Shown here in pieces: positions 15,963-24,131 of a DNA stretch of 64,000 nucleotides; positions within the stretch are counted from its first letter, which is position 1, and each line of letters begins with the position of its first letter. The notes under the pieces were generated by a model, which saw only the letters and a list, made by a program, of their open reading frames with translations, ran no database searches and was not told where the DNA came from. The position numbers and the translations under genes were made by a program. The stretch is from Rhizorhabdus sp049889055 (GTDB lineage Bacteria; Pseudomonadota; Alphaproteobacteria; Sphingomonadales; Sphingomonadaceae): contig NZ_JBLTWO010000001.1 in assembly GCF_049889055.1 (NCBI RefSeq), positions 558,001 through 622,000 of the forward strand, in the 5' to 3' direction.

Positions 15963-17240
15963 ATGACCGAGCTGACCTCCCTTTCCGCCACCGATCCCGT
16001 CGCGCTGATCACCTCGATGGGCCATGACGCACGCCAAGCTGCAATCGCACTGGCGGCTGCGCCGACGGGGCAGAAGGCCCAGGCGCTGATCGAAGCGGCC
16101 GCCGCCATGCGCCGATCGGCTGCAGACATATTGGCCGCCAATGCGGGTGACGTGGTGCGCGCCCGCGCCAATGGGCTGACGGCTGCAATGGTCGACCGGT
16201 TGTCGCTCGACGAAGCCCGGCTAGAAGGGATCGCCGCCGCGCTGGAAGCCGTGGCCGTGCTGCCCGATCCGGTCGGACAGATGATCGACGAGAGCCGCCG
16301 CCCGAACGGCATGCTGCTCCAGCGCGTGCGGGTGCCGCTGGGGGTCATCGGCATCATCTATGAAAGCCGGCCGAACGTCACCGCCGACGCGGGAGCGCTC
16401 AGCCTGATGTCGGGCAATGCCTGCATCTTGCGCGGCGGATCGGAGGCGACCGCCACCAACCGCGCGCTCCACGCCGCGATGCTGGAGGGCCTGCGCGCAG
16501 CGGGGTTGCCCGAGGCCGCGATCCAGCTGGTCCCCGTCACCGATCGTGCGGCGGTCGGCGCGATGCTGAAGGCACAGGGCCTGATCGACATCATCGTGCC
16601 CCGCGGCGGCAAGAGCCTCGTGGCGCGCGTGCAGGAGGAAGCCCGGGTGCCCGTGCTGGCGCATCTCGACGGCATCGTTCATCTCTACATCGACGGCGCG
16701 GCCGACCCCGCCAAGGCCCTGCCGCTTGCGGTCAACGCGAAGATGCGCCGGACGGGCATTTGCGGCGCGACCGAGACGATCCTGATCGACCGGGCCTATG
16801 GCGAGGCGTCAGCGATTGTCGGCGCCCTGCTGGACGCGGGTTGCGAGGTGCGCGGCGACGCGACGATCGCCGCGCTCGATCCGCGCGTTGCCCCCGCCAA
16901 CGACGAAGACTGGGACACGGAGTATCTCGATGCGATCATCTCGGTCGCTGCGGTCGACGGGATCGACGGTGCACTGGCCCACATCGCCCGCCACAGTTCA
17001 CGCCACACCGATGCGATCGTGACCGAGGATCAGGCGACCGCCGACCGCTTCATCGCGAGTGTCGACAGCGCGATCGTGATGCACAACGCCTCGACCCAGT
17101 TCGCCGATGGCGGCGAATTCGGGCTGGGTGCGGAGATCGGCATCTCGACCGGCCGCCTGCATGCGCGCGGCCCGGTCGCCCTCGAGGGGCTCACCACCTA
17201 CAAGTGGGTCGTGCGGGGTAGCGGGCAGCTTCGTCCGTGA
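15963..17240 (+). CDS. proA: Glutamate-5-semialdehyde dehydrogenase (gamma-glutamyl phosphate reductase)
   Basis: 425 residues. It has the ProA features VIGIIYESRPNVTADAGALSLMSGN, CILRGGSEA, PRGGKSLV, and the catalytic Cys region MRRTGICGATETIL. ALEGLTTYKWVVRGSGQ closes the protein. It reduces gamma-glutamyl phosphate to glutamate semialdehyde with NADPH in proline synthesis. ATG 15963 is preferred; a TTG at 15945 would extend it. ProB is not adjacent in the window. The following 190 bp hold the leader of the DUF4136 gene, including a small inverted repeat ACAAC-GTAA-GTTGT at 17324-17337. Confidence 0.95.
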   Translation: MTELTSLSATDPVALITSMGHDARQAAIALAAAPTGQKAQALIEAAAAMRRSAADILAANAGDVVRARANGLTAAMVDRLSLDEARLEGIAAALEAVAVLPDPVGQMIDESRRPNGMLLQRVRVPLGVIGIIYESRPNVTADAGALSLMSGNACILRGGSEATATNRALHAAMLEGLRAAGLPEAAIQLVPVTDRAAVGAMLKAQGLIDIIVPRGGKSLVARVQEEARVPVLAHLDGIVHLYIDGAADPAKALPLAVNAKMRRTGICGATETILIDRAYGEASAIVGALLDAGCEVRGDATIAALDPRVAPANDEDWDTEYLDAIISVAAVDGIDGALAHIARHSSRHTDAIVTEDQATADRFIASVDSAIVMHNASTQFADGGEFGLGAEIGISTGRLHARGPVALEGLTTYKWVVRGSGQLRP

Positions 17241-17431
17241 CCTGCCAGTGGTGACCTGCACGACGCAACGCGCCCATTTTGAGTCCGTTTTTCCCGGCTC
17301 GTTTCTGCCGCAGACAACGTAAGTTGTGCGGCAACGTTCAACAAAGGTTCACCCACGACTTGCGATAACCAATGGCGGAGCTAGGTTGAAGTTGTTCGCA
17401 GGACCGCTTCTTAAAACACAAGGCCTTACCC

Positions 17432-18097
17432 ATGCCGATGATCCGCAAGATATTCGCCGCCGCCGCGCCCCTCGCGCTGCTGGCTGCTGCTGCCTGCACC
17501 CCCTCGTTCAAGGCCAATGTGTCGCGCTTCCAGGCGCTGCCTGTGCCCGAGGGGCAGACGTTCAGCGTCGTCGCAGCCGATCCGCGCAACGAAGGCGGGC
17601 TCGAATTTGCCCAATATGCCAATCTCGTCACCCAGCGCCTGGCCTCCTACGGCTACCGGCCGGTCGAGGGCGGCGCGAAGCCCGAGTTGATCGTGAAGTT
17701 CGACTATGGCGTCGACAATGGCGTTCAGAAGACGGTCACCCGCCCCTCAGCCCGTGGTGGCTTCGGCGCCTGGGGTGGCGGTCCCTGGGGCGGCTTCGGC
17801 CCCTATGGCCGGCGCTGGGGTTATGGATCGGCCTTTTATTATGGCTGGGACCCTTTCTGGTACGATCCCTGGTATCCGGAAATCGACACCTACACGGTCT
17901 TCACCAGCCGTGCCGACATGATCATCGAGCGTGCATCCGACGGCAAGCGCCTGTTCGAAGGCAAGGCCAAGGCACGCTCGGTCGAAGACTCGCTGACCAA
18001 GCTGGTGCCCAACCTGATCGAGGCGATGTTCACCAACTTCCCCGGCCAGTCGGGCGAGGAAGTGCGAATCACGGTCGCTCCGGAAAAGAAGAAATAG
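17432..18097 (+). CDS. DUF4136 lipoprotein
   Basis: 221 residues. The lipoprotein signal ends in LLAAAACTPS (lipobox Cys at about 22). The mature part, KANVSRFQALPVPEGQTFSVVA and NLVTQRLASYGYRPVEGGAKPELIVKFDY, matches DUF4136 proteins. A Gly/Trp/Tyr-rich segment GGFGAWGGGPWGGFGPYGRR and WDPFWYDPWYPEIDTY lies mid-protein; DRADMIIERASDGKRLFEG continues the family pattern. It is probably anchored to the inner leaflet of the outer membrane or the inner membrane; the role is unknown. It is followed by a strong bidirectional terminator. Confidence 0.88.
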   Translation: MPMIRKIFAAAAPLALLAAAACTPSFKANVSRFQALPVPEGQTFSVVAADPRNEGGLEFAQYANLVTQRLASYGYRPVEGGAKPELIVKFDYGVDNGVQKTVTRPSARGGFGAWGGGPWGGFGPYGRRWGYGSAFYYGWDPFWYDPWYPEIDTYTVFTSRADMIIERASDGKRLFEGKAKARSVEDSLTKLVPNLIEAMFTNFPGQSGEEVRITVAPEKKK

Positions 18098-18119
18098 GGC
18101 CTCGCCCTTTGAGCAATCG

Positions 18120-18153
18120 GGGGCGTCCGGCGATCGCCGGGCGCCCCTTTTCT
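18120..18153 (+). terminator. Intrinsic terminator after the DUF4136 gene
   Basis: GGGGCG-T-CCGGC, loop GATC, GCCGG-G-CGCCCC, then TTTTCTTT. It lies between convergent genes and may serve both. Confidence 0.85.
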
Positions 18154-18163
18154 TTGCCGGACC

Positions 18164-18967
18164 TCAGCGGCCTCCAGGGCTGCGGCGGCTGAACGCCGGG
18201 CTGCGCTTTTCTGCGAAAGCGGCGCAAGCCTCCTGAAAATCCTGCGTCATCAGCGCGAGGCACTGGACGTGATTTTCCAGTTCCAGAGCGGCGCCGAGGC
18301 TCGGCGCGTCGAGATTGGCGCGCATGACCTGCTTGCTGTGCTTGATCGCATAATCGCTGTTCTGCGCGATCTGCCGCGCCATCGCGATCGCTCTCTCGAC
18401 GACCGAGCCGCCGGCATCGGCCGGGCAGGCCAGACCGATCGCAACGGCTTCCTCCGCACCGACCGGGCGGCCGGTGAGCATGATCTCGAAGGCGCGCGCC
18501 GAACCGATCATGCGGGGGAGGTGGTAGCTGATCCCGCATTCCCCCGCGCTGAGCCCGATCTTCACCGCCCCCACCAGGAAGCGGGCCTTGGGACCAGCCA
18601 CGCGGACGTCGGCGGCGAGCGCCAGCCCCATGCCGGCACCGACCGCCGCTCCGTCGATCGCCGCGATAACGGGAAAGCGCGTCTTGGTGATGGCCTCCAT
18701 CAGGCCGGCGAAGCGTTCCTGCAGGTCCATCCACGCCATCGGATCCTGCGGCGCGCCCTCTCCGATCGCCTCCTTCAGATCCAGTCCCGCGCAGAACACC
18801 TTGCCCTGCGCCGCGAGGACGAGAACCCGAATATCCTCCTCGGCCTCGATGCGCGCCAGCTCCGCGCGAAAGGCATCGACCATCGGCACCGTCATGGCGT
18901 TGGCCGCTTCGGGCCGTGCGAGCGACAGGACGCCACAGCCGTCGCCGATATGTTCGAACGCGATCAT
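18164..18967 (-). CDS. Enoyl-CoA hydratase/isomerase (crotonase) family protein
   Basis: 267 residues. Crotonase landmarks: KVFCAGLDLKEAIGEG (first oxyanion segment), IAAIDGAAVGAGMGLALAADVRV (second oxyanion Gly), and SAGECGISYHLPRMIGSARA with the catalytic Glu position. It probably hydrates or isomerises an acyl-CoA in beta-oxidation or aromatic acid degradation. The stop codon of the SMP-30 gene overlaps its start (ATGA), so the two are translationally coupled. This opens the accessory catabolic cluster. Confidence 0.85.
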   Translation of the reverse strand: MIAFEHIGDGCGVLSLARPEAANAMTVPMVDAFRAELARIEAEEDIRVLVLAAQGKVFCAGLDLKEAIGEGAPQDPMAWMDLQERFAGLMEAITKTRFPVIAAIDGAAVGAGMGLALAADVRVAGPKARFLVGAVKIGLSAGECGISYHLPRMIGSARAFEIMLTGRPVGAEEAVAIGLACPADAGGSVVERAIAMARQIAQNSDYAIKHSKQVMRANLDAPSLGAALELENHVQCLALMTQDFQEACAAFAEKRSPAFSRRSPGGR

Positions 18968-19854
18968 CAAGCCCTCTCCAACATGGTCAGCGCCGTCCTA
19001 TGGTCCGCTACACCGGGGACATCGACGGCCAGACGCAACAGGCCACCGACGCCGCCCGTCTCGGCATTGCCGCCCGTCGTGACCAGAAGCGAGGCAGGCT
19101 CGCCGGGCATGACGGCGACGCTGACGATGTGCGGCGCATCCGATGTCAGGGCATGGGTCAGATGGCCCTCGGCCGAGAAGCGCCGCAGGATTCCGCTTTC
19201 CCAACAGGCGACCCACAGGCCGCCTTCGCGATCGGTCACCAGCCCATCGCTGTCGTCGAGCGGGACGAACAGCTCCGGTGTTCCGGGAACAGCATCGCTC
19301 ACGGCGTAGCGCCAGATTCCCCGGCTGGTTTCCGAATGATAGAGCCAGCGGCCACAGGGGCTGAAGGCAATCCCGTTCGACGCAAAGACGTCCCGCCGGA
19401 TCACGGTGACCTTGCCGGACGCATCCATGTGGAAGAAGCAACCCGGCGCGGGTTTTCGTCCCAGCTCCATGATCGAGACGAAATCGATCGTGCCGGCATA
19501 GAAGCCCCCCGCGCCATCCGCCTCCATGTCGTTGACCGCAACGATCGGCTCTCCATCGATCTCCGACAGGATGATTTGCGTATCTCCCGTCAGAGGATCG
19601 AGCGCGATGACGCCACCACGCCCACCGCACAGGACCTGTCCCGACCGATCGTGAGCGATCCCGCCGACCCAGTCGCGCCCGGTCAGCATCGTCTCGACCG
19701 TACCATCGGCGTGGCGGCGATGGACGGTGCCGGCGGAGAGGTCGGAGAACCAGATCGAACCGTCGGCTGCCGCCCGCGGGGCTTCGACGAACAGAAAGCC
19801 GGAAGCGAGTTCCTCGAAATCGGCGGCAGCAGGTTCAGGCACATCGCTCTCCAT
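18967..19854 (-). CDS. SMP-30/gluconolactonase-LRE-like protein
   Basis: 295 residues forming a six-bladed propeller pattern: FVEAPRAAADGSIWFSDL, GRDWVGGIAHDRSGQVLCGG, VNDMEADGAGGFYAGT, ASNGIAFSPCGRWLYHSE, DDSDGLVTDREGGLWVACW. The metal-binding Glu, Asn (VND, SNG) and Asp (DSDG) positions are present. The family hydrolyses lactones or related esters. No signal peptide is seen. It is coupled to the downstream crotonase gene by ATGA overlap. It is divergent from the VOC operon across a 190-bp regulatory region. Confidence 0.88.
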   Translation of the reverse strand: MESDVPEPAAADFEELASGFLFVEAPRAAADGSIWFSDLSAGTVHRRHADGTVETMLTGRDWVGGIAHDRSGQVLCGGRGGVIALDPLTGDTQIILSEIDGEPIVAVNDMEADGAGGFYAGTIDFVSIMELGRKPAPGCFFHMDASGKVTVIRRDVFASNGIAFSPCGRWLYHSETSRGIWRYAVSDAVPGTPELFVPLDDSDGLVTDREGGLWVACWESGILRRFSAEGHLTHALTSDAPHIVSVAVMPGEPASLLVTTGGNAETGGVGGLLRLAVDVPGVADHRTALTMLERA

Positions 19855-19980
19855 TATGTCCGACGACTATTCTACGCAGCGATCAGGTCTGTCATCCCGA
19901 AGCTAAGCCGCTCCCGCGCCGCCAGACCAGCAGCGATGCTCTCGCAAAAATCACAGGCGACCCGAAAGCAAAACTGATAT

Positions 19981-20002
19981 ATGAACAACCACTCAGGTTC
20001 AT
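19981..20002. promoter_or_regulatory. Inverted repeat ATGAAC-N10-GTTCAT, candidate operator
   Basis: A perfect 6-bp inverted repeat lies in the divergent region between the SMP-30 and VOC operons. Its left arm is part of ATATGAACA (19979-19987), a 9-mer that recurs upstream of the Rieske oxygenase gene (25553-25561). Confidence 0.45.
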
Positions 20003-20047
20003 GTTAACACGCAGCGAACTGCGCACCACCTGAACATTGGGAGAGTC

Positions 20048-20146
20048 ATGATGATCGATCTGCACGCGATCCCGCCTGATTGGGGCGTCCCCCGAATCAT
20101 CCACGACGGGTCGCCCATGGCCCTCGCGCGGACGCAGCCGCAATGA
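20048..20146 (+). CDS. Small ORF (32 aa) translationally coupled to the VOC gene
   Basis: ATG 20048 follows GGGAGAGTC, a good ribosome binding site. The 32-residue product begins MMIDLHAIPPDWGVPRII and ends ARTQPQ. Its TGA overlaps the VOC start codon as ATGA (20143-20146), while the VOC ATG itself has no good ribosome binding site. It may be a leader peptide, or a remnant N-terminus of a lost gene that now drives VOC translation. No family is recognised. Confidence 0.5.
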   Translation: MMIDLHAIPPDWGVPRIIHDGSPMALARTQPQ

Positions 20147-20637
20147 AGGCGCATCTCGAAGGCGTCCACCATTTCGCGCTGTCCGTCCCCGACATCGAGG
20201 TCGCGCGCCGCTTCTACGTCGACCTGCTCGGCGCCGAGATCATCTCGGAAGTCGCATGGGAGGCCGGCAATCCGTGGATTGACGCGATCATCGGCGTTCC
20301 GGCCACCAGCGCGCGAACCTTCATCGCCCGGTTGCGCAACGTGCAGGTCGAGATCTTCGAATATCTGACGCCCGAACAGCCTGCGGCCGATCCGAACCGC
20401 CCGGTCCATCTTCATGGCTACACCCATGTCGGCTTTCAGGTGGACGACGTTCAGGCAACCTATGAGCGGATGATCGCTGCGGGTCTAAGCTTCCACACCC
20501 CGCCCGACCTGTCGACCATCACGGTCGATGAGGACGGCCAGAAGACGGGCTTCGCCGCCACCTATGGGCGCGATTTCTTCGGCAATGTCTTCGAGATCCT
20601 CGAAATCCATCCCAATCCGACCATCAAGCCGGTCTGA
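20143..20637 (+). CDS. VOC (glyoxalase/extradiol dioxygenase fold) family protein
   Basis: 164 residues. It starts KAHLEGVHHFALSVPDIEVARRFY (metal His position), then HVGFQVDDVQATYERMIAAG and GNVFEILEIHPN with a C-terminal Glu; these are the vicinal-oxygen-chelate metal ligands. The family includes glyoxalases, extradiol dioxygenases and methylmalonyl-CoA epimerases; spacing does not allow a choice. Translation is probably coupled to the small ORF before it. A LuxR-type gene follows 36 bp later, suggesting one operon. Confidence 0.85.
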   Translation: MKAHLEGVHHFALSVPDIEVARRFYVDLLGAEIISEVAWEAGNPWIDAIIGVPATSARTFIARLRNVQVEIFEYLTPEQPAADPNRPVHLHGYTHVGFQVDDVQATYERMIAAGLSFHTPPDLSTITVDEDGQKTGFAATYGRDFFGNVFEILEIHPNPTIKPV

Positions 20638-20673
20638 GGCAAGGCTCGCCGGCTCCAGCGCAGGGGAACAGAG

Positions 20674-21444
20674 ATGAACTTCCCGGACAAGATCGATGCC
20701 GTGCGGATCCGCGATCGAAGCGATGTTCGCCGGGCCGCGATCGCCTTTCGCGAGGCGATATACGAGATGTTCGAGTGCAGGATCGCAGCCTGCGACAACA
20801 TCGCGCTCAGGCAGCGCATGCGCGATGGCGATGGCGCCAATCTGGCGACCGACGTCTTCGGCTGGACCGAACAGGACAAATGGCTGTGCACGCCTTATCT
20901 TGCGCTCGCATCGCCGCTCACGACGGCGTGCCGCTTCGAGCCCGAACCCTTCTGGGTCAATGCCGAAGGCTTCCGCACCCGCCTCCCCAACAGCTGGCTG
21001 GACGAGATCGATCTTGCCGACTTCGAGAAACGCGCCCTGACCCGCGCGGCGATCGTCGTTCCCGTCCATCTGCCTTTCGGCCAGATCGGCTCGGTCAGCT
21101 TCACCTTGCCGGACCCGACGAGGCTCGACCTGTCGGCCGAATATGAGGCCTATGCCGACATGCTCGGGCTCTATTCGCGCACCTTCGTCACCTCCTATCA
21201 ACGGGCGATGGTGAAGCTCGGAGGAATCCCGGCGAACTGGTCGCTCTTGTCCAAGCGCGAGGTGGAATGCCTCTCCTGGGCCGCCGTTGGAAAGACCGAC
21301 ATCGAGATCAGCATGATCATCTCCCGCAGCCGGGCGACGGTCCGCTTCCACATCATGAATGCGGGCGCGAAGCTCAATGCGGTCAATCGCAGCCAGACCG
21401 TCTACAAGGCGGCGCAGCTGGGCTATATCGGACTCAACTCCTGA
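20674..21444 (+). CDS. LuxR-family regulator with degenerate autoinducer-like domain
   Basis: 256 residues. The C-terminal helix-turn-helix is clear: LSKREVECLSWAAVGKTDIE, then ISRSRATVRFHIMNAGAKLN (about residues 191-245). The N-terminal region resembles the autoinducer-binding fold (FEPEPFWVN; PFGQIGSVSFTLP), but the Asp of the usual DP pair is Ser (LASPLTTACRF near residue 79). No LuxI synthase is nearby, so it is probably a LuxR solo sensing another ligand. ATG 20674 follows GGGGAACAGAG. It probably regulates the surrounding catabolic genes (inference). Confidence 0.8.
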   Translation: MNFPDKIDAVRIRDRSDVRRAAIAFREAIYEMFECRIAACDNIALRQRMRDGDGANLATDVFGWTEQDKWLCTPYLALASPLTTACRFEPEPFWVNAEGFRTRLPNSWLDEIDLADFEKRALTRAAIVVPVHLPFGQIGSVSFTLPDPTRLDLSAEYEAYADMLGLYSRTFVTSYQRAMVKLGGIPANWSLLSKREVECLSWAAVGKTDIEISMIISRSRATVRFHIMNAGAKLNAVNRSQTVYKAAQLGYIGLNS

Positions 21445-21457
21445 GCAGCCAGCCTAT

Positions 21458-22171
21458 CTAGCCGCGCTCGATATCCAGATAGGCGAGCGCCATCGCCAGG
21501 GCCGCCTCGGCGAAATCGGGCGACTCGATCCGCAGTTCGGGGTTCAGTTCGCCCGTAACCGGCAGGATAGACCATATCACCGCGCCGCGGATGATGTTGT
21601 GGACATAGGTCACTCTGCGTCGCAGATCGTCGGCGTCCCGATCGGGCAGCTTGGCGATCAGGAGGTCCGCAATCCACGCCGCCACCTGCGCATTGGCCTC
21701 GCTCTGGTCGCGGTGCGTGGCGACATCGTCCAGCCGGTGCCGCTCGATGAGGCGCAACAGGCCGTCGTCGCTCTGAAAGGCGCTGAAGATGATATCGACA
21801 TGGAGCGTGACGACATCGATGGGCCTGACCGAGCCGTCCTGCGCCGATCGGCACATCGTCTCGATCTCATGCATGCGCAGCGCGCGAAACCCTTCGATTA
21901 CCGTCTGCAGCAGGGCGGACTTGCTGGCGAAGCGCTGGTAGACGGTGCCCACCGGAACGCCGGCCTCGGCAGCGATGGCGCTCACCGGTGTCGCTTCGAA
22001 GCCCCGCTCCGCAAACAGCTTCATGGCAGCGGCGACGATGCGCTCCAGTGCCGCACGGCTGCGCTGCTGGCGGGGCATGACATAGCTGGTCGAGTTGGCG
22101 AGCCACACGGCGGGATCGCGCTCGAAGGGAAGTCTGCCAAGCAATGCGGCGGAACTCTCGGATTCTTCCAT
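21458..22171 (-). CDS. TetR/AcrR-family regulator
   Basis: 237 residues from ATG 22171, which has GGGAG at good spacing; an in-frame ATG at 22207 is less likely. The TetR helix-turn-helix is at about residues 33-80: SRAALERIVAAAMKLFAERGF, VSAIAAEAGVPVGTVYQRF, SKSALLQTVIE. The C-terminal ligand domain is helical with RRRVTYVHNIIRGAV. It is the distal gene of the minus-strand run Rieske - SDR - flavoprotein - TetR (42 bp after the flavoprotein), so it is likely the local repressor. Confidence 0.87.
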   Translation of the reverse strand: MEESESSAALLGRLPFERDPAVWLANSTSYVMPRQQRSRAALERIVAAAMKLFAERGFEATPVSAIAAEAGVPVGTVYQRFASKSALLQTVIEGFRALRMHEIETMCRSAQDGSVRPIDVVTLHVDIIFSAFQSDDGLLRLIERHRLDDVATHRDQSEANAQVAAWIADLLIAKLPDRDADDLRRRVTYVHNIIRGAVIWSILPVTGELNPELRIESPDFAEAALAMALAYLDIERG

Positions 22172-22213
22172 GTCGCTCCCATATGCGCCAGCGGCACGTG
22201 GCGCCATAGAAGA

Positions 22214-23215
22214 TCAGGCAGCCACCCGTTCCGGCCCGCAGCTTGAAAGCGCCGCCCGCAGCCGATCCGAGCAGTCCTGCGCCATCCGCAGGAGCAGTTC
22301 GGCGCAGGTCGGAACATCGTCGATCAGACCGATCGCCTGGCTCGCCCAGACAAGCCCGCCATCGACATCGCCGGTTTCGAGCGCGGCACGCCCCCTCGCT
22401 CCAGCGACCAGATGGGCGATGTCCTCGAACCCCGCGCCGCCGGGACGATTTTCGATGGCGATGACCTCTTCCGACACGACATTGCCCAGAACCCTGCCGG
22501 TGTTGCGCAGCGTGCGGAAGATCAGGCGGGTGTCGCCCTCGCTCGCCTTCACCAGAGCGGCCTTGATCGCCGGGTGGATCGGCGCCTCCTGCGTCGCGCA
22601 GAAGCGCGTTCCCATGTTGATACCCGCCGCACCGAGCGCGAGCGCTGCCGCCAGTCCGGCGCCATCGGCGATGCCGCCCGATGCGATCACCGGGATCGAC
22701 AGCCGGCGCACCGCCGCGGGTACCAGCACCAGCCCGCCGACATCCTCCTCGCCCGGATGGCCCGCTGCCTCGAACCCGTCGATCGAGATGATGTCGACGC
22801 CCTTGCGCTCGGCCGACAAGGCGTGCCGCACCGTCGTGCACTTGTGCAGGATGGTCATCCCCGCCGCCTTCGCGCGCGCGAAGAACTCCGGCGGGATCAT
22901 GCCGGCCGTCTCGAGCACGGTCACGCCGCCGTCGATCGCCGTCTGCAGATAGGCTTCATAGGGCGGCGGCATGCGGGTGGGCAGGATCGTCAGGTTTACG
23001 CCGAAGGGCTGCTCCGTCATCGCTCGGCACAGCTCGATCTCCCGCGCCAGATCCTCCGGCGCCGGCTGCGTCAAAGCGGTCAATATGCCGAGGCCGCCCG
23101 CATTGGACACGGCGCTGGCAAGCGCTGCGCGCCCCACCCATTGCATGCCCCCCTGCACGATCGGTAGCCGAATGCCGGTCAGGCGCGTCAGCGGCGTATC
23201 GATGCGGGGCGGCAT
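22214..23215 (-). CDS. NAD(P)H-dependent flavin oxidoreductase, nitronate monooxygenase family
   Basis: 333 residues. TIM-barrel FMN features: GIRLPIVQGGMQWVGRAALASAVSNAGGLGILTA, DIISIDGFEAAGHPGEED with the family His, VPVIASGGIADGAGLAAALALGAAGINMGTRF (phosphate-binding GGI and GAAG). Nitronate monooxygenases oxidise alkyl nitronates, but many homologues next to catabolic genes act as 2-nitropropane-dioxygenase-like or enoyl reductases. It starts 1 bp after the SDR stop, so it is co-transcribed with it. Confidence 0.87.
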   Translation of the reverse strand: MPPRIDTPLTRLTGIRLPIVQGGMQWVGRAALASAVSNAGGLGILTALTQPAPEDLAREIELCRAMTEQPFGVNLTILPTRMPPPYEAYLQTAIDGGVTVLETAGMIPPEFFARAKAAGMTILHKCTTVRHALSAERKGVDIISIDGFEAAGHPGEEDVGGLVLVPAAVRRLSIPVIASGGIADGAGLAAALALGAAGINMGTRFCATQEAPIHPAIKAALVKASEGDTRLIFRTLRNTGRVLGNVVSEEVIAIENRPGGAGFEDIAHLVAGARGRAALETGDVDGGLVWASQAIGLIDDVPTCAELLLRMAQDCSDRLRAALSSCGPERVAA

Positions 23216-23216
23216 C

Positions 23217-24044
23217 TCAATATTTCACGTTGCGCGTGAAGCCGCCGTCCACGGTCAGGTTGACGCCGCTTATCCAGCTGGCCCGCGCGGACGCCAGATA
23301 GAGCACCGCATCGGCGATCTCGTCCGGCCGGCCGAAACGCCCGGCAGGATGCTTCAGCCGGTTGGCCTCATAATAATCGGGCATCGCCTCTTCGAGGAAG
23401 CCCCAGCTCCCATCGTCGACATAGGTCGGCCCCGGGCACACGCAGTTGCAGCGGATACCCAAGGGCATGTAGTCCTGCGACAACTGGTGCGTGTAGTTGA
23501 TCAGCGCGGCCTTGATCGCGCCATAGGAAAAGCCGCTTTCGCCGAAGGCGTGGCTCTCGATCGCGGTGATCGTCGACATCTGGACGAAGGCGGCGCTGCC
23601 CGACGCTTTCAGGTGCGGCAGGGCGGTGTCGAACATCGCGACCGCCGACATCAGGTCGACATTATAGTTGATGTCCCATCCCTTGCGGCTGCGCGGGATT
23701 CCGCCCAGCGCGCTGGCGTTCGAGACGACGATGTCGATGCCGCCCATCTCGTCCGCCGCCCTTTCGACCCAGGCGGTCACCTGATCGAAATAGCCGCAAT
23801 CGACGACGCTGCCATAAACCTGCCCGCGCGATGACAAGGCGGCGAGGGCCTCCTTCACCCCGTCTCCGGCGAGCGGGTTGGAATAGACCTCGCCATCGGA
23901 CGGGTTGGGTTCGCCGGCACTGGCACGCCTGCCGCAGAAGCTGACGATCGCACCTTCATCGAGGAAACGCTCGACGATTCGTCTGCCCAGCCCACGTGTT
24001 GCGGCGCTGACGATGACCTTCTTGCCTTTGAGTTCGAGATCCAT
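23217..24044 (-). CDS. Short-chain dehydrogenase/reductase (SDR) family oxidoreductase
   Basis: 275 residues. The nucleotide site is VIVSAATRGLGRRIVERFLDEG (a variant of TGxxxGxG), followed by IVVSNASALGG (NNAG equivalent) and the catalytic pair in GFSYGAIKAALIN (Tyr and Lys) with an upstream Ser region STITAI. The end ISGVNLTVDGGFTRN is classical SDR. It is predicted to oxidise an alcohol or reduce a ketone with NAD(P)H. It sits between the Rieske gene (87 bp upstream) and the flavoprotein gene (1 bp downstream). Confidence 0.9.
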   Translation of the reverse strand: MDLELKGKKVIVSAATRGLGRRIVERFLDEGAIVSFCGRRASAGEPNPSDGEVYSNPLAGDGVKEALAALSSRGQVYGSVVDCGYFDQVTAWVERAADEMGGIDIVVSNASALGGIPRSRKGWDINYNVDLMSAVAMFDTALPHLKASGSAAFVQMSTITAIESHAFGESGFSYGAIKAALINYTHQLSQDYMPLGIRCNCVCPGPTYVDDGSWGFLEEAMPDYYEANRLKHPAGRFGRPDEIADAVLYLASARASWISGVNLTVDGGFTRNVKY

Positions 24045-24131
24045 CGGCTTGTCTTTCTTCTGACAGAGTATCTTCCCGTCGGCGGCGGTCGCACGCCGGC
24101 CTCGGAAAGGCGTGGCTGATCGGGAACGGCC

